Of a DNA stretch of 52,375 bases, positions 23,976 through 32,117 are shown in pieces. The notes beneath the pieces were generated by a model. That model did no database searches. It worked only from the letters and a program-made list of their open reading frames with translations, and had not been told where the DNA came from. This DNA is from Immundisolibacter sp049322795 (GTDB lineage Bacteria; Pseudomonadota; Gammaproteobacteria; Immundisolibacterales; Immundisolibacteraceae). The stretch's first letter is position 1; the number at the start of each line of letters is the position of its first letter. The DNA is taken from contig JBMOQH010000020.1 in NCBI GenBank assembly GCA_049322795.1, positions 1-52,375 of the forward strand, read 5' to 3'. A program made the position numbers and the translations under genes.

Positions 23976-24662
23976 ATGAACGACGCGCAGGCCAATCTCG
24001 ACCGCTTCAACGCGATGGCCGCCGAATGGGACGACAACCCGATGCGCGCCGGCATTGCCCGCGCCGTGGCGGCGGCCATCGCCGACACGCTGCCGCTGCG
24101 CACCGACATGCGCGCGCTCGAGTACGGCTGTGGCACGGGTCTTGTCAGCGTGCTGCTGGCGAACCGGCTCGGCCACATCGTAGCCGCCGACATCGCGCCC
24201 GCCATGCTCGCGGTGCTCGACGACAAGTGCCGCCAGGCGGGCCTGCCCCACATCGAGACACGCCGCCTCGACCTCACCGTCGACCCACAACCCGCCGAGC
24301 GCTTCGACCTCATCTTCAGCAGCATGACGCTGCACCACATCGAGGACACCGCCGCCGTGCTGCGGACCTTGGCCGGCCTGCTCAAACCCGGCGGCTGGCT
24401 GGCGCTGGCCGATCTCGACACCGAGGACGGCAGCTTCCACGGCGGGCCGATTCCGGGCGTGTTTCACGCCGGTTTCGAGCGCGCATGGCTGATGGAACGC
24501 CTGCGCGCCGCGGGCCTCACGGACATCGCCGCCTGCACCGCCCACACCGTGCACCGGGCCGGACCCGACGGCGACGCCGAGTACCCGATCTTTTTGATCA
24601 GCGCGCGCCGGCCTGCCGCGAACGGCGCCGGCGCCAGTAACGCCCGAGGCCGACCAGGCTGA
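23976..24662 (+). CDS. Class I SAM-dependent methyltransferase
   Basis: A 228-residue protein with the SAM motif ALEYGCGTGLVSVLLAN (about 48-64), the acidic residue in VAADIAPAML and the post-I motif FDLIFSSMTLHHI (about 110-122), typical of UbiE/Methyltransf_11/25 proteins. The acceptor is unknown. ATG at 23976 fits homologues that begin with short acidic N-termini; longer in-frame extensions run into a non-coding composition. It is divergent from thrS, and its last 65 bp overlap the convergent small membrane protein gene. Confidence 0.85.
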   Translation: MNDAQANLDRFNAMAAEWDDNPMRAGIARAVAAAIADTLPLRTDMRALEYGCGTGLVSVLLANRLGHIVAADIAPAMLAVLDDKCRQAGLPHIETRRLDLTVDPQPAERFDLIFSSMTLHHIEDTAAVLRTLAGLLKPGGWLALADLDTEDGSFHGGPIPGVFHAGFERAWLMERLRAAGLTDIAACTAHTVHRAGPDGDAEYPIFLISARRPAANGAGASNARGRPG

Positions 24663-24867
24663 TGGCCAGCCAGAAGATCTCGATGATGACCGACGACAGG
24701 TTGAAGTTGACGGTCAGCGACACCAGCAGCAACACCGCGCCCACGGCGTTGCAGGCGGAATAGCCCGGCCCGCGCGCGTCCATGCGGCCGAGTTGCAGCC
24801 CAAGGTAGGCCCCCAGCACCAGCAGCACGCCAAGATTGCCGACCGCGTCGGCCCAGGTGTAATTCAC
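24598..24867 (-). CDS. Small membrane protein, CBU_0592-like
   Basis: An 89-residue protein with three hydrophobic helices (about 10-26, 38-54, 59-77) and a basic tail, resembling the small CBU_0592-type membrane proteins. The function is unknown. The GTG start (24865-24867) overlaps the stop of the upstream permease gene as GTGA, so it is translationally coupled to the peptide transporter operon. Its 3' end overlaps the convergent methyltransferase gene. Confidence 0.75.
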   Translation of the reverse strand: MNYTWADAVGNLGVLLVLGAYLGLQLGRMDARGPGYSACNAVGAVLLLVSLTVNFNLSSVIIEIFWLAISLVGLGRYWRRRRSRQAGAR

Positions 24868-25658
24868 GGGTTTTCCTTCGGATCGAGCCGGCGGCGCAGG
24901 TGCTCACCGAGCACGCTGATGGCGTAGATGACCGCCACCAGGGCCGCGCCCGGCAGCAGCAGGTAATGGGGCGCCACCAGCAGATAGCGCGCACCCTCGC
25001 GGATCAGCCCGCCCCAGGATGCCTGCGGCGGCTGCACGCCAAGCCCCAGAAACGACAGACCGGCCTCGGCCGTGATGGCGCCGGCGCAGGCCAGCACCGC
25101 CTCCACCAGCAGCGGCGCCGCCAGCAGCGGCAGCAGATGCCGGCGCAGGATACGCGCGTGACCACAACCAAGCGCGACGGCCGCCGCCACGTGATCGCTG
25201 CGCTTGAGCGACAGCACCTGCGCGCGGGTGAGCCGGGCGAAACCCACCCAGCCGACGGCGACCAGCGCGATCACCACATTGTCGATGCCGGGGCCGAGCA
25301 GCCCGGCCAGAAGCAAGGCCAGCAGCAGACCCGGGAACGCCAAGGTGAGATCGGTGGCGGCGCGCAGCAGGCGGTCCGGCAGACCGCCGACATAGCCACC
25401 GACGAGGCCGGCGCCGATGCCCAGCAGCGCCTGCCCTGCCACCACCAGCAGCATCACCTCGAGCGACACCCGCGCGCCGGCCAGCAGGCGGTCGAGCAGC
25501 GGCCGGCCGAGTTCATCCGCGCCGAGCCACGCGCCGGGCGCGATCGCCGGCGGCGCCAGCACGCGCTCGAGATGCACCGCATCGGGGGACAGCGGCAGCC
25601 ACGGCGCCAGCGCTGACAATGCCAGCCACAGGCCGAGCCCGGCGACGGCGCCCCTCAC
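24864..25658 (-). CDS. Peptide ABC transporter permease (DppC/OppC type)
   Basis: A 264-residue inner-membrane permease with about six helices. It shows the binding-protein-dependent transport signature in TAEAGLSFLGLGVQPPQASWG and the coupling region EAV..RRHLLPLL, typical of the second permease of dipeptide/oligopeptide importers. The GTG start overlaps the stop of the first permease gene as GTGA. The N-terminal region is shorter than in DppC, with a single helix before the periplasmic loop. It works with the proteins encoded at 25655-26581 and 27038-28558; no ATPase gene is nearby. Confidence 0.9.
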   Translation of the reverse strand: MRGAVAGLGLWLALSALAPWLPLSPDAVHLERVLAPPAIAPGAWLGADELGRPLLDRLLAGARVSLEVMLLVVAGQALLGIGAGLVGGYVGGLPDRLLRAATDLTLAFPGLLLALLLAGLLGPGIDNVVIALVAVGWVGFARLTRAQVLSLKRSDHVAAAVALGCGHARILRRHLLPLLAAPLLVEAVLACAGAITAEAGLSFLGLGVQPPQASWGGLIREGARYLLVAPHYLLLPGAALVAVIYAISVLGEHLRRRLDPKENP

Positions 25659-26581
25659 GGCCGGCGCACCCGCGGGTCAATCCAGCCGTAGGCGAGGTCG
25701 GTGAGGCCGTTGACGATCACGTAAACCGTCGCGATCAGCAGCACGCAGCCCTGCAGCAGCGGGTAATCGCGCGCATTGATGGCGTCCACCGTGAGCGCGC
25801 CGACGCCCGGCCAGGCGAACACGGTTTCGGTGATCACCGCCCCGCCCAGCAGCGCGCCGAGCTGCAGCCCGAACAGCGTCGCCACCGGCAACAGCGCGTT
25901 TCGCACCCCGTGCCGCCACAGCACCTGCGCGGGCGGCAGGCCCTTGGCGCGGGCCGTGCGCACGTGTTCCGAAGCGAGTGTTTCGGTGAGATTGGCCGCC
26001 AATTGCCGCGCAAGACCCGCCGCCAGCCCCAGCGCCAGCGTCAGCGCCGGCAGCAGCAGCGAGGCGGTTCCCGCGCGGCCCGCCACCGGCAGCCAGCCGA
26101 GCCACACCGCGAACAGCAGCACCAGCANNNNNNNNNNCGGCCCGAACCAGAACCCCGGCAGGGCCAGGGCGAGCAGCGTGAGCGCGCCGGCCAGTCGGCC
26201 GGTGACCGCATCGCGGCGCACCGCCATCAGCACGCCGAGCGGCAGTGCCAACAGCACCGCCAACACCAAGGCGGCGGCGGCGAGTTCCAGCGTCGCCGGC
26301 AGGCGGGCGGCGATGAGCTCGGTCACCGGCGCGTGATGACGCAGCGACTGCCCAAGATCGAGCCGCGCCAGCCCGCGCAGGAAGTCCGAAAGCTGCGCCG
26401 GCAGCGGCCGGTCCAGGCCCAGCTCGGCCCGCATCGCGGCGCGATCGGCGCCGCTCGCCCGCTCGCCGAGCAGCACCTCGACCGGATCGCCCGGCAGCAC
26501 GCGCACCAGCAGGAAAACCGTCACCAGCACCGCCAGCACGGTGCCGGCGGTGCTGGCAAGGCGCATCGGCAGCCGGTTCAC
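25655..26581 (-). CDS. Peptide ABC transporter permease (DppB/OppB type), with assembly gap
   Basis: A permease of about 308 residues with the DppB-type N-terminus (LVRVLPGDPVEVLLGERAS) and the family end motifs TRTARAKGLP-like (HVRTARAKGLPPAQVLWRHG) and ITETVFAWPGVG. Ten Ns at 26128-26137 fall in the third or fourth helix; the frame is open across them, but the true gap length is not known. GTG at 26581 overlaps the stop of the L,D-transpeptidase gene as GTGA; ATG at 26566 is an alternative. Confidence 0.88.
   Translation of the reverse strand: MNRLPMRLASTAGTVLAVLVTVFLLVRVLPGDPVEVLLGERASGADRAAMRAELGLDRPLPAQLSDFLRGLARLDLGQSLRHHAPVTELIAARLPATLELAAAALVLAVLLALPLGVLMAVRRDAVTGRLAGALTLLALALPGFWFGPXXXXLVLLFAVWLGWLPVAGRAGTASLLLPALTLALGLAAGLARQLAANLTETLASEHVRTARAKGLPPAQVLWRHGVRNALLPVATLFGLQLGALLGGAVITETVFAWPGVGALTVDAINARDYPLLQGCVLLIATVYVIVNGLTDLAYGWIDPRVRRP
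26128..26137. other. Assembly gap (10 Ns)
   Basis: Ten unknown bases inside the DppB-like permease gene. They probably mark a scaffold join of estimated length. All statements on gene order across this point depend on the join being correct, though the reading frame continues and both sides encode the expected parts of one permease. Confidence 0.95.
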
Positions 26582-27057
26582 TCGACCAGGTCCACCGGTG
26601 TGCCGGGGGGCGTCAGATCGAACAGCCGCAGCAGATCGACATTGCCCATGCGCACGCAGCCCTTGGAGCCCGGCACGCCGAGTTCCGTGCTGTCCGGCGT
26701 GCCGTGGATGTAGATGTAGCGGCGCTGGGTGTCGACCGCGCCCAGGCGGTTGAAGCCGACCTCGCAGCCGCACAGCCACAGGATGCGCGTCAGGATCCAG
26801 TCGCGCCCCGGGTGCGCGGCGGCGAGCTGCGGGCTGTACACCTCGCCAGTCCAGCGCCGGCCGACGAACACCGCGCCGACGGGTGCATCGGCGCCGATCC
26901 GGGCGCGCACGCGGTGGCGCCCGCGCGGCGTGCGGTAGCTGCCCATCTGCTCGCCCAGGCCCGCCGCGGCGGTGGAAACGGGCGCCGCCAGCAGCACGCG
27001 GCCGTGGTCGCGCAGCTCCAGCCACTGGCGTGCGAGGTCAATGTGTATCTGCGGCAT
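26578..27057 (-). CDS. L,D-transpeptidase (YkuD) family protein without signal peptide
   Basis: A 159-residue YkuD-domain protein. The catalytic signature is intact: YIYIHGTPDS with H118 and SKGCVRMGNVD with C134. Family members make 3-3 peptidoglycan cross-links or attach lipoproteins, normally outside the cytoplasmic membrane. No signal peptide or membrane helix is visible from ATG 27057, and upstream in-frame codons look non-coding, so this copy may be cytoplasmic or leave by another route. The gene starts 20 bp inside the end of the binding-protein gene and ends in a GTGA overlap with the first permease gene, placing it in the middle of the peptide transporter operon. A role in murein peptide recycling is a fair inference. 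Confidence 0.85.
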   Translation of the reverse strand: MPQIHIDLARQWLELRDHGRVLLAAPVSTAAAGLGEQMGSYRTPRGRHRVRARIGADAPVGAVFVGRRWTGEVYSPQLAAAHPGRDWILTRILWLCGCEVGFNRLGAVDTQRRYIYIHGTPDSTELGVPGSKGCVRMGNVDLLRLFDLTPPGTPVDLVE

Positions 27058-28558
27058 CGGGCGGGTCGGTGAATTGCAGCGCATCCCAGGCGCCGTCCGG
27101 GCGCAGCGCATAGCCGCGCACGCCGGTGCGCACGGCGGCCACATTATCCTCGTACCACAGCGGCACATAGGGCAGTTCGGCGTGGATGCGCCGCTGCGCC
27201 TGCCGGTACAGATCGGCCTGCCGCGCGGGCTCGGCGGCGACCGTGTCGAGCATGGCATCGACCGCCGGATCGGCAAAGCGCCCGCGGTTGGCGCCGGCCG
27301 GCGGCACCAACGCGCTGTGAAACACCTGCCGCAGCACGTCCGGCTGGGTCACGCCCACCCAGGCGAGCGAGTACATCTGAAACCGCCCGGCCCGCACGGC
27401 GCCGAAGAAGCTGCCCCACTCCGTGCTTTGCACGCGCACGCGGATGCCGACCTGCGCCAGCTGCGCCTGGATGGCGGTGGCGATGCGCAGGCGCAGCGGA
27501 TCGGTGGAGGTCTTGTAGGTGAGGCGCGGCCCCCGCCAGCCGGCTTCGGCCAGCAGCCGGCGCGCGAGCGCCGGATCGTGCCGGTAGTCGGGCAGATCGT
27601 CGACGCCCGCCCAGTGCCCCGGCGGCAGCACGCTGCCGGCCGGCCGCGCCGCGCCACCCAGCAGATGGCGAATCAGCGCCGCGCGGTCGATGCCGTGCGC
27701 CACCGCCCGGCGCACACGCGCGTCTCCCGTCAGCGGGTCGGTCAGGTTGAAGCCCAGATAGTGGAAGCTCGTGCCCGGCCCGCGCAGCACGCGCACGGCG
27801 GACTGGCGTTCCAGATACGCCAGCAGCTCCGGCGGCAGGTCGTTCTGCAACAGGTCGAGCTCGCCGCGCAGCAGCTTGAGCACGCGCACGGTGGGATCCG
27901 GCACGAGATGGAATTCCACGGCAAGACCGTCGCGCCGGCGTTTCAGCACCACCCGGTCGGCGGCAAGCGATTGCAGCGCGAACGGGCCGCTGCCGTCGTA
28001 ATGGCACGGCCGTTCGCCGGCCGGCGCCGCGCCGGCGCAGCGTGCCGGCACGATGCCCTGCGTCAGGCGCGCCGGGAACAGCGGATCGGGCGCGCTCAGG
28101 GTGAAGTCGATGCGGTCGTCGTCCACCGCCGTCACCGCTGCGAGCGGCCCGAGTTCGCCGCGCAGCGGCGACGCGGCGCCGGCGTCCAGCACCGCGCCGT
28201 AGGTGGCCGCCACATCCGCCGCCGTCAGCGGCGTGCCGTCAGTGAACTGTGGCCGCGGCGCGCGCAGCGTGAAGCGCCAGCGCAGCGCGTCGATCGGCTG
28301 CCAGTCGGCCGCTGCCGGTCGCGGCCGGTAGTCGGCGTCGAGTTCCACCAGCCGCGAATACAGCAGCCGGCCAAGCCGCGCCGAGGCGGCATCCGCGGCG
28401 CGGCGCGGATCCACGTCCAGCACGGGTTGCGCGAGACCCACGCGCAGTGTCGGCATGGTGGACTCGTCGCGCGCGCAGCCGGCAAGCAGGCACGCCCCGA
28501 ACAGCCCCGCCAGCGCCCATCCCGCGCGTTGACGCCCCCGCCGGCGCGCCGCCATCAT
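27038..28558 (-). CDS. Peptide ABC transporter substrate-binding lipoprotein
   Basis: A 506-residue extracytoplasmic solute-binding protein of family 5 (DppA/OppA). It has a lipoprotein signal with lipobox LLAGC (around residue 28), then VGLAQPVLDVDPRRAADAAS and FTDGTPLTAADVAATYGAVL, typical of the family, and a C-terminal NRGRFADPAVDAMLD segment. It should capture peptides or similar compounds in the periplasm and deliver them to the two permeases. Two adjacent ATG codons (28558, 28555) can serve as start; the ribosome-binding site is weak. It is divergent from a ferredoxin gene with a 39-bp gap. Confidence 0.9.
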   Translation of the reverse strand: MMAARRRGRQRAGWALAGLFGACLLAGCARDESTMPTLRVGLAQPVLDVDPRRAADAASARLGRLLYSRLVELDADYRPRPAAADWQPIDALRWRFTLRAPRPQFTDGTPLTAADVAATYGAVLDAGAASPLRGELGPLAAVTAVDDDRIDFTLSAPDPLFPARLTQGIVPARCAGAAPAGERPCHYDGSGPFALQSLAADRVVLKRRRDGLAVEFHLVPDPTVRVLKLLRGELDLLQNDLPPELLAYLERQSAVRVLRGPGTSFHYLGFNLTDPLTGDARVRRAVAHGIDRAALIRHLLGGAARPAGSVLPPGHWAGVDDLPDYRHDPALARRLLAEAGWRGPRLTYKTSTDPLRLRIATAIQAQLAQVGIRVRVQSTEWGSFFGAVRAGRFQMYSLAWVGVTQPDVLRQVFHSALVPPAGANRGRFADPAVDAMLDTVAAEPARQADLYRQAQRRIHAELPYVPLWYEDNVAAVRTGVRGYALRPDGAWDALQFTDPPDAADTH

Positions 28559-28597
28559 GCCGACGCTGCCCCCGCCACGCGCGCCCCGAGGAGAAAC

Positions 28598-28957
28598 ATG
28601 AGCACCATCCGTGAGACCGCCGAATCGCTCGGCGTGGACCGCATCCGCCGCCACATCTTTCTGTGCGTCGACGCTGCCGAGCCGAAATGCTGCTCGCGCG
28701 AGGCCGGCGTCGAATCGTGGAACTTCCTCAAGAAACGCCTCAACGCGCTCAAGCTCACCGGTGACGGCGGCGTCTACCGTACCAAGGCGGGTTGCCTGCG
28801 CATCTGCGAGCAGGGGCCGGTGGCGGTGGTGTACCCGGAAGGCGCCTGGTACCACTCCTGCACGCCGCAGGTGCTGGAGACGATTATCCAGGAGCACCTG
28901 ATCGGCGGACGCCTGGTGGAGGAGAACCTCATCATCCAACACAAGCTGGCGGACTGA
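28598..28957 (+). CDS. (2Fe-2S) ferredoxin-like protein, thioredoxin fold
   Basis: A 119-residue protein of the thioredoxin-like 2Fe-2S ferredoxin family. The cluster-ligand pattern is visible: C23 in HIFLCVD, C31/C32 in PKCCSRE, and C66 and C70 in AGCLRICEQGP. These proteins transfer electrons or may act in cobalamin or metal metabolism; the partner here is unknown. ATG at 28598 has GAGGAGA directly upstream. The MBL hydrolase gene begins six bases after its stop, so the two are cotranscribed. Confidence 0.88.
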   Translation: MSTIRETAESLGVDRIRRHIFLCVDAAEPKCCSREAGVESWNFLKKRLNALKLTGDGGVYRTKAGCLRICEQGPVAVVYPEGAWYHSCTPQVLETIIQEHLIGGRLVEENLIIQHKLAD

Positions 28958-28963
28958 CGCCCC

Positions 28964-29626
28964 ATGCCTGACGCGCTCGCCTTCGACATCGTTCCGGTCA
29001 CGCCGCTGCAGCAGAACTGCACCGTCCTGCTGTGCCGCACGACCGGCGCCGCCGCGCTGGTGGACCCCGGCGGCGACGTGGAGGACATCGTCGCCGCCGT
29101 CGATCGGCACGGCGCGCGGGTGGAGAAGATCTTCCTCACCCACGGCCATCTCGATCACGTCGGCGGCACGCCGGCGCTCAAAGAGCGGTACGGCGTGCCG
29201 GTGGAAGGCCCGCACCGGGACGACGCGTTCTGGATCGAGGGCCTGCCCATGCAGGCGCAGATGTTCGGCTTCCCACCCCTGCCCGCCTTCACGCCGGACC
29301 GCTGGCTCGAGGGCGGCGACACGGTGAGTTTCGGCGCCGTGGAGCTGGCCGTGCGCCATTGCCCAGGCCACACGCCGGGGCACGTCGTTTTCTTTCACGC
29401 GGCCAGCCACCTGGCGCTGGTGGGCGACGTCCTGTTCGCCGGCTCCATCGGCCGCACCGACCTGCCGCGCGGCAACCATGCGGATTTGCTGCGCGCCATC
29501 CGCGAACAACTGTGGCCACTCGGCAACGATGTGCGCTTCGTGCCCGGTCACGGGCCGATGTCCACCTTCGGCGCCGAGCGACGCAACAATCCCTTCGTCG
29601 CCGACGCGATACTGGGCCGGGGATAG
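28964..29626 (+). CDS. Metallo-beta-lactamase fold hydrolase (glyoxalase II-like, YcbL type)
   Basis: A 220-residue metallo-hydrolase. The metal-binding motif THGHLDHVGG (about 57-66, HxHxDH) is intact, with further His ligands in CPGHTPGHVVFF (about 130-141) and the Asp in LVGDVLFAGSIGRTDLP (about 151-167), plus VPGHGPMS near the C-terminus. The short form without the C-terminal glyoxalase II domain resembles YcbL, which hydrolyses lactoylglutathione. It follows the ferredoxin gene closely. Two tandem hairpin repeats lie just downstream. Confidence 0.9.
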   Translation: MPDALAFDIVPVTPLQQNCTVLLCRTTGAAALVDPGGDVEDIVAAVDRHGARVEKIFLTHGHLDHVGGTPALKERYGVPVEGPHRDDAFWIEGLPMQAQMFGFPPLPAFTPDRWLEGGDTVSFGAVELAVRHCPGHTPGHVVFFHAASHLALVGDVLFAGSIGRTDLPRGNHADLLRAIREQLWPLGNDVRFVPGHGPMSTFGAERRNNPFVADAILGRG

Positions 29627-29657
29627 AACCCGGCCCCAGTCGGCGCGCTACCGCCCG

Positions 29658-29819
29658 CTAAGGAGATGCTGAAGAATCCCGTCCCAGGGATTTTTCAGCT
29701 CGCCGCATCGCGGTGCACGCCCGCGATGCGCACCCTGGATCAATGGCTTGCGCCATTGATCCAGGCCGGGGCGTCCTGCCCCGGACGGGAAGCGCTGGAT
29801 AGATCAGCGCTCCCCTTAA
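29658..29819 (+). repeat. Multi-hairpin intergenic repeat, copy B
   Basis: It contains all five hairpins. They are GCTGAAGAATCCC / GGGATTTTTCAGC, GCATCGCGG / CCGCGATGC, CCTGGATCAATGGC / GCCATTGATCCAGG, CCGGGGC / GCCCCGG (loop GTCCT) and AGCGCTG / CAGCGCT. The first stem has ATCCC/GGGAT where other copies have ATTCC/GGAAT, a paired change. The ends are CTAAGGAGATGCTGA and TCAGCGCTCCCCTTAA, inverted with respect to each other. It is followed without gap by copy C; the TTAA at the junction is shared. It lies between convergent genes. Confidence 0.87.
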
Positions 29820-29977
29820 GGAGACGCTGAAAAATTCCTTCCGTGGAATTTTTCAGCTCGCCTCGTCGCGGTACACGCCCGCGACGGGCTCCGTGAATCA
29901 AGCACTTCGTGCTTGCCCCACGCCGGGGCATCCTGCCCCGGGAAGGGAAGCGCTGGATAGATCAGCGCTTCCCTTAA
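29816..29977 (+). repeat. Multi-hairpin intergenic repeat, copy C (tandem with B)
   Basis: The five hairpins are GCTGAAAAATTCC / GGAATTTTTCAGC, CGTCGCGG / CCGCGACG, CAAGCAC TTC GTGCTTG, CCGGGGCA TCC TGCCCCGG and GGAAGCGCTG / CAGCGCTTCC. Hairpin 2 has G-C where copies B, D and E have A-T. The right end CCCTTAA contains the TAA stop of the flavoprotein gene (29974-29976). The ends TTAAGGAGACGCTGA and TCAGCGCTTCCCTTAA form an imperfect terminal inverted repeat. Confidence 0.88.
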
Positions 29978-31695
29978 GCCCTCGCCGCCGCGTGCTCGCC
30001 CGCCAGCGCGCCGAAGGTGAGCGCTGGACCAATGGTGCCGCCGGCCGACCAATACGCCTGTGCGGCCGGCGAGGCGATGCAGTTGCCCGCGCCGTACAGC
30101 CCCGGGATCGGCGCACCGAAGGCGTCCAGCACGCGCGCGCGGGTGTCGATGCGCGGACCGCCCTTGGTGTCCAGCACGCCGGCACACAGGATGATGGCGT
30201 AGTACGGGCCCTGCGGCGCGAGTGGGTGCATGGTTGCGTTCGGCGACGGGTTGCTCTGGCCGGGCGGCCGGTACATGTTGTGAAAATAGCCCTCGACCGG
30301 GGTCTGCCCGCGCGCGAAATCCGCGTCCTCGCCGCTGGCCGCGAAGCCGTTGAAACGGGCAACCGTCTCGCCAAGCCGGGGGGCGAAGTCATCGGCCAGC
30401 GCAAAGCCGCCGGTGTGGGGCGCGAGCTGCGCCAGGCGGGCGCGGATGGCGCTGCCCAGCGCCGCGAAATCGGCGCCTTCGATCACATACGGCGCCGCGC
30501 CCTGCGGCAACGGAAACATGCCGGCAAACTGCTCCGCGACGCGCCGGTCGTACACCATGAAGGTCAGCAGGTTGCGGTATTCGGCGCGCTGCGGATCCCA
30601 CACGAAGTGCAGTTGCGCGCGCTCGTTGTAGACGAATTTCTCGTTCACGTAGCGCCGGCCGGTGCGGTCCACCTGCAGCATGGCGTCGCCCGGCGGCACG
30701 AACACGTTCATCGGCACCGCCGAATTCACCACCGCCTGCTCGAACACCAGCTCGGCCCACCAGCCGTGCTGCATGTTGCCGAGCTGCGCGCCCACCGACT
30801 GCGCAAGCGGGATGAAATCCCCCTGCGCCGCAGGAACGGTGCAGCCACCGTATACCGGCCCGCGCAGAAAGCGCCGGCGCAGGTCCGCGTTGTGGATGAA
30901 GCCGCCGGTGCCGAACACCACCCCGCGCCGGGCGCGCAGGCGCTGCGTGGCGCCATCCGCGTCGGCCACTTCCACACCCACCACGGCGCCCGCCTGCTGG
31001 ATCAGGCGCACCGCGCGCTGGCCGAAGCGCACGCCGATACCGCGCGCCCGCACCGCCGCCTCGAACTGGCGCGCGATCTCGACGCCCATGCCGGGCGTGC
31101 CGTCGGCCAGGCGCGGCGACAGGATGCGCCCGAGTGGCGCCTCGTTCTGCGCCAGCGCGGCGTAGTAATCGGGCATGTACTCGTAGCCCTGCGCGCGTGG
31201 AAAGAACGTGCTGCGCAGCGCGCCCAGTATTTGCAGGCGCTCGACCACCGGGGCGGCGTGGTCATAAAAGGTGGCGATCAGCGCGTAATCGTCCGCGGCC
31301 AGCCCCAGGCGCTCGGCGGCCGGGTCGTACAGCTCCGGATAGGACAGGCGCGCCATGTACCGCAGCGCCGCGGCGCGCTCGTCCACGAGGCCACGCGAGC
31401 GCATCAGGTGATTGTTCGGAATCCAGTAGCCGCCCTGCGACTTGGCCGTGGTGCCGCCGTAGTAATCGGCCTTTTCCACCAGCAGCACGTGCGCCCCGGC
31501 GGCGTGGGCAAAGATGGCCGCCGCGGAACCCGCCGCCCCGGTGCCGACCACCAGCACGTCGGTTTCCGCGTCCCAGTGCGCCACCTCGCCTGCCGCCAGC
31601 GTCGGCATCGCGCCCAGCAGGCCGAAACCCGCCGCCCCGGCAGTGCCCGCCAACACCCGGCGCCGCGTCGGGTCCGGTCGGTCGGATCGTTTCAT
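29974..31695 (-). CDS. TAT-exported FAD-dependent oxidoreductase (fumarate reductase/KstD-like)
   Basis: A 573-residue flavoprotein of the FAD_binding_2 family (fumarate reductase flavoprotein, 3-ketosteroid dehydrogenase group). It begins with a twin-arginine signal (DPTRRRVLAGTAG and a hydrophobic stretch to LAAGEV, residues 8-38), so it is exported folded. The FAD site DVLVVGTGAAGSAAAIFAHAAG (from about residue 46) and the C-terminal GLYGAGNCIASPAAQAYWSAGG are clear. The substrate cannot be read. ATG at 31695 has AGGGAGGAGG upstream. A sigma-70-type promoter (-10 TATAAG) is visible on this strand at 31786-31813. The stop lies in the edge of repeat copy C. Confidence 0.87.
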   Translation of the reverse strand: MKRSDRPDPTRRRVLAGTAGAAGFGLLGAMPTLAAGEVAHWDAETDVLVVGTGAAGSAAAIFAHAAGAHVLLVEKADYYGGTTAKSQGGYWIPNNHLMRSRGLVDERAAALRYMARLSYPELYDPAAERLGLAADDYALIATFYDHAAPVVERLQILGALRSTFFPRAQGYEYMPDYYAALAQNEAPLGRILSPRLADGTPGMGVEIARQFEAAVRARGIGVRFGQRAVRLIQQAGAVVGVEVADADGATQRLRARRGVVFGTGGFIHNADLRRRFLRGPVYGGCTVPAAQGDFIPLAQSVGAQLGNMQHGWWAELVFEQAVVNSAVPMNVFVPPGDAMLQVDRTGRRYVNEKFVYNERAQLHFVWDPQRAEYRNLLTFMVYDRRVAEQFAGMFPLPQGAAPYVIEGADFAALGSAIRARLAQLAPHTGGFALADDFAPRLGETVARFNGFAASGEDADFARGQTPVEGYFHNMYRPPGQSNPSPNATMHPLAPQGPYYAIILCAGVLDTKGGPRIDTRARVLDAFGAPIPGLYGAGNCIASPAAQAYWSAGGTIGPALTFGALAGEHAAARA

Positions 31696-31785
31696 CGTCG
31701 CCCCTCCTCCCTGCATGGCCTCGCAGTTTGTCGTTATGACCATCCCCCGCCGCAGCAGACGGAGCGCGCGCAGACACGCCGACGC

Positions 31786-31813
31786 CTTATAGCACCGACG
31801 GGCAATCGTGAAA
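31786..31813 (-). promoter_or_regulatory. Possible sigma-70 promoter of the flavoprotein gene
   Basis: Read leftward, TTTCAC (31808-31813), a 16-base spacer, and TATAAG (31786-31791) form a plausible -35/-10 pair about 90 bases before the ATG. The rest of the 31696-31917 interval holds no gene. The -35 match is weak. Confidence 0.4.
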
Positions 31814-31917
31814 CTGCGCGTGGGTGGCCCGGTGGCTGTGCCGCGCCTTGACCGCCCGGTCGGCGGGCGGAATGATGCCGGCAGGCCCGCCGCTACATGG
31901 ATGCTCCGGCTCGCCTT

Positions 31918-32078
31918 TCGGGCGACGCTGAAAAATTCCATCCGTGGAATTTTTTCAGCTCGCTGCATCGCGGCACATGCCCGCGATGCGCTCCATGAAT
32001 CCAGGGCTCAGCCCTGGATTCATGCCGGGGCATCCTGCCCCGAACCGGAAGCGCCGAAGAAATCCGCGCTTCCCTTGA
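31918..32078 (+). repeat. Multi-hairpin intergenic repeat, copy D
   Basis: The hairpins are GCTGAAAAATTCCA / TGGAATTTTTTCAGC, GCATCGCGG / CCGCGATGC, ATGAATCCAGGGC / GCCCTGGATTCAT (a nearly perfect 29-base palindrome), CGGGGCA TCC TGCCCCG and GGAAGCGC / GCGCTTCC. This is the only full copy not between convergent genes: it ends 39 bp before the deacylase ATG and would lie in that gene's leader if transcription starts upstream. The interval 31696-32117 otherwise holds only the weak promoter noted. Confidence 0.87.
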
Positions 32079-32117
32079 GGCTCCCCACAACACGCATTCC
32101 GGCGAGGAGAAACTGTC

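Noticed and set aside
27038..29551. An 837-codon frame extending the peptide-binding protein through the ferredoxin and MBL genes
   Set aside because: The lipoprotein signal and lipobox begin at 28558; everything upstream is antisense to two recognisable genes.
29646..30187. Coding frames running through the hairpin repeats (also near 5593 and 35089)
   Set aside because: Peptides of similar sequence appear at each repeat because the DNA repeats, not because a protein domain is shared; the repeats consist of stem-loops with paired changes and no codon bias.
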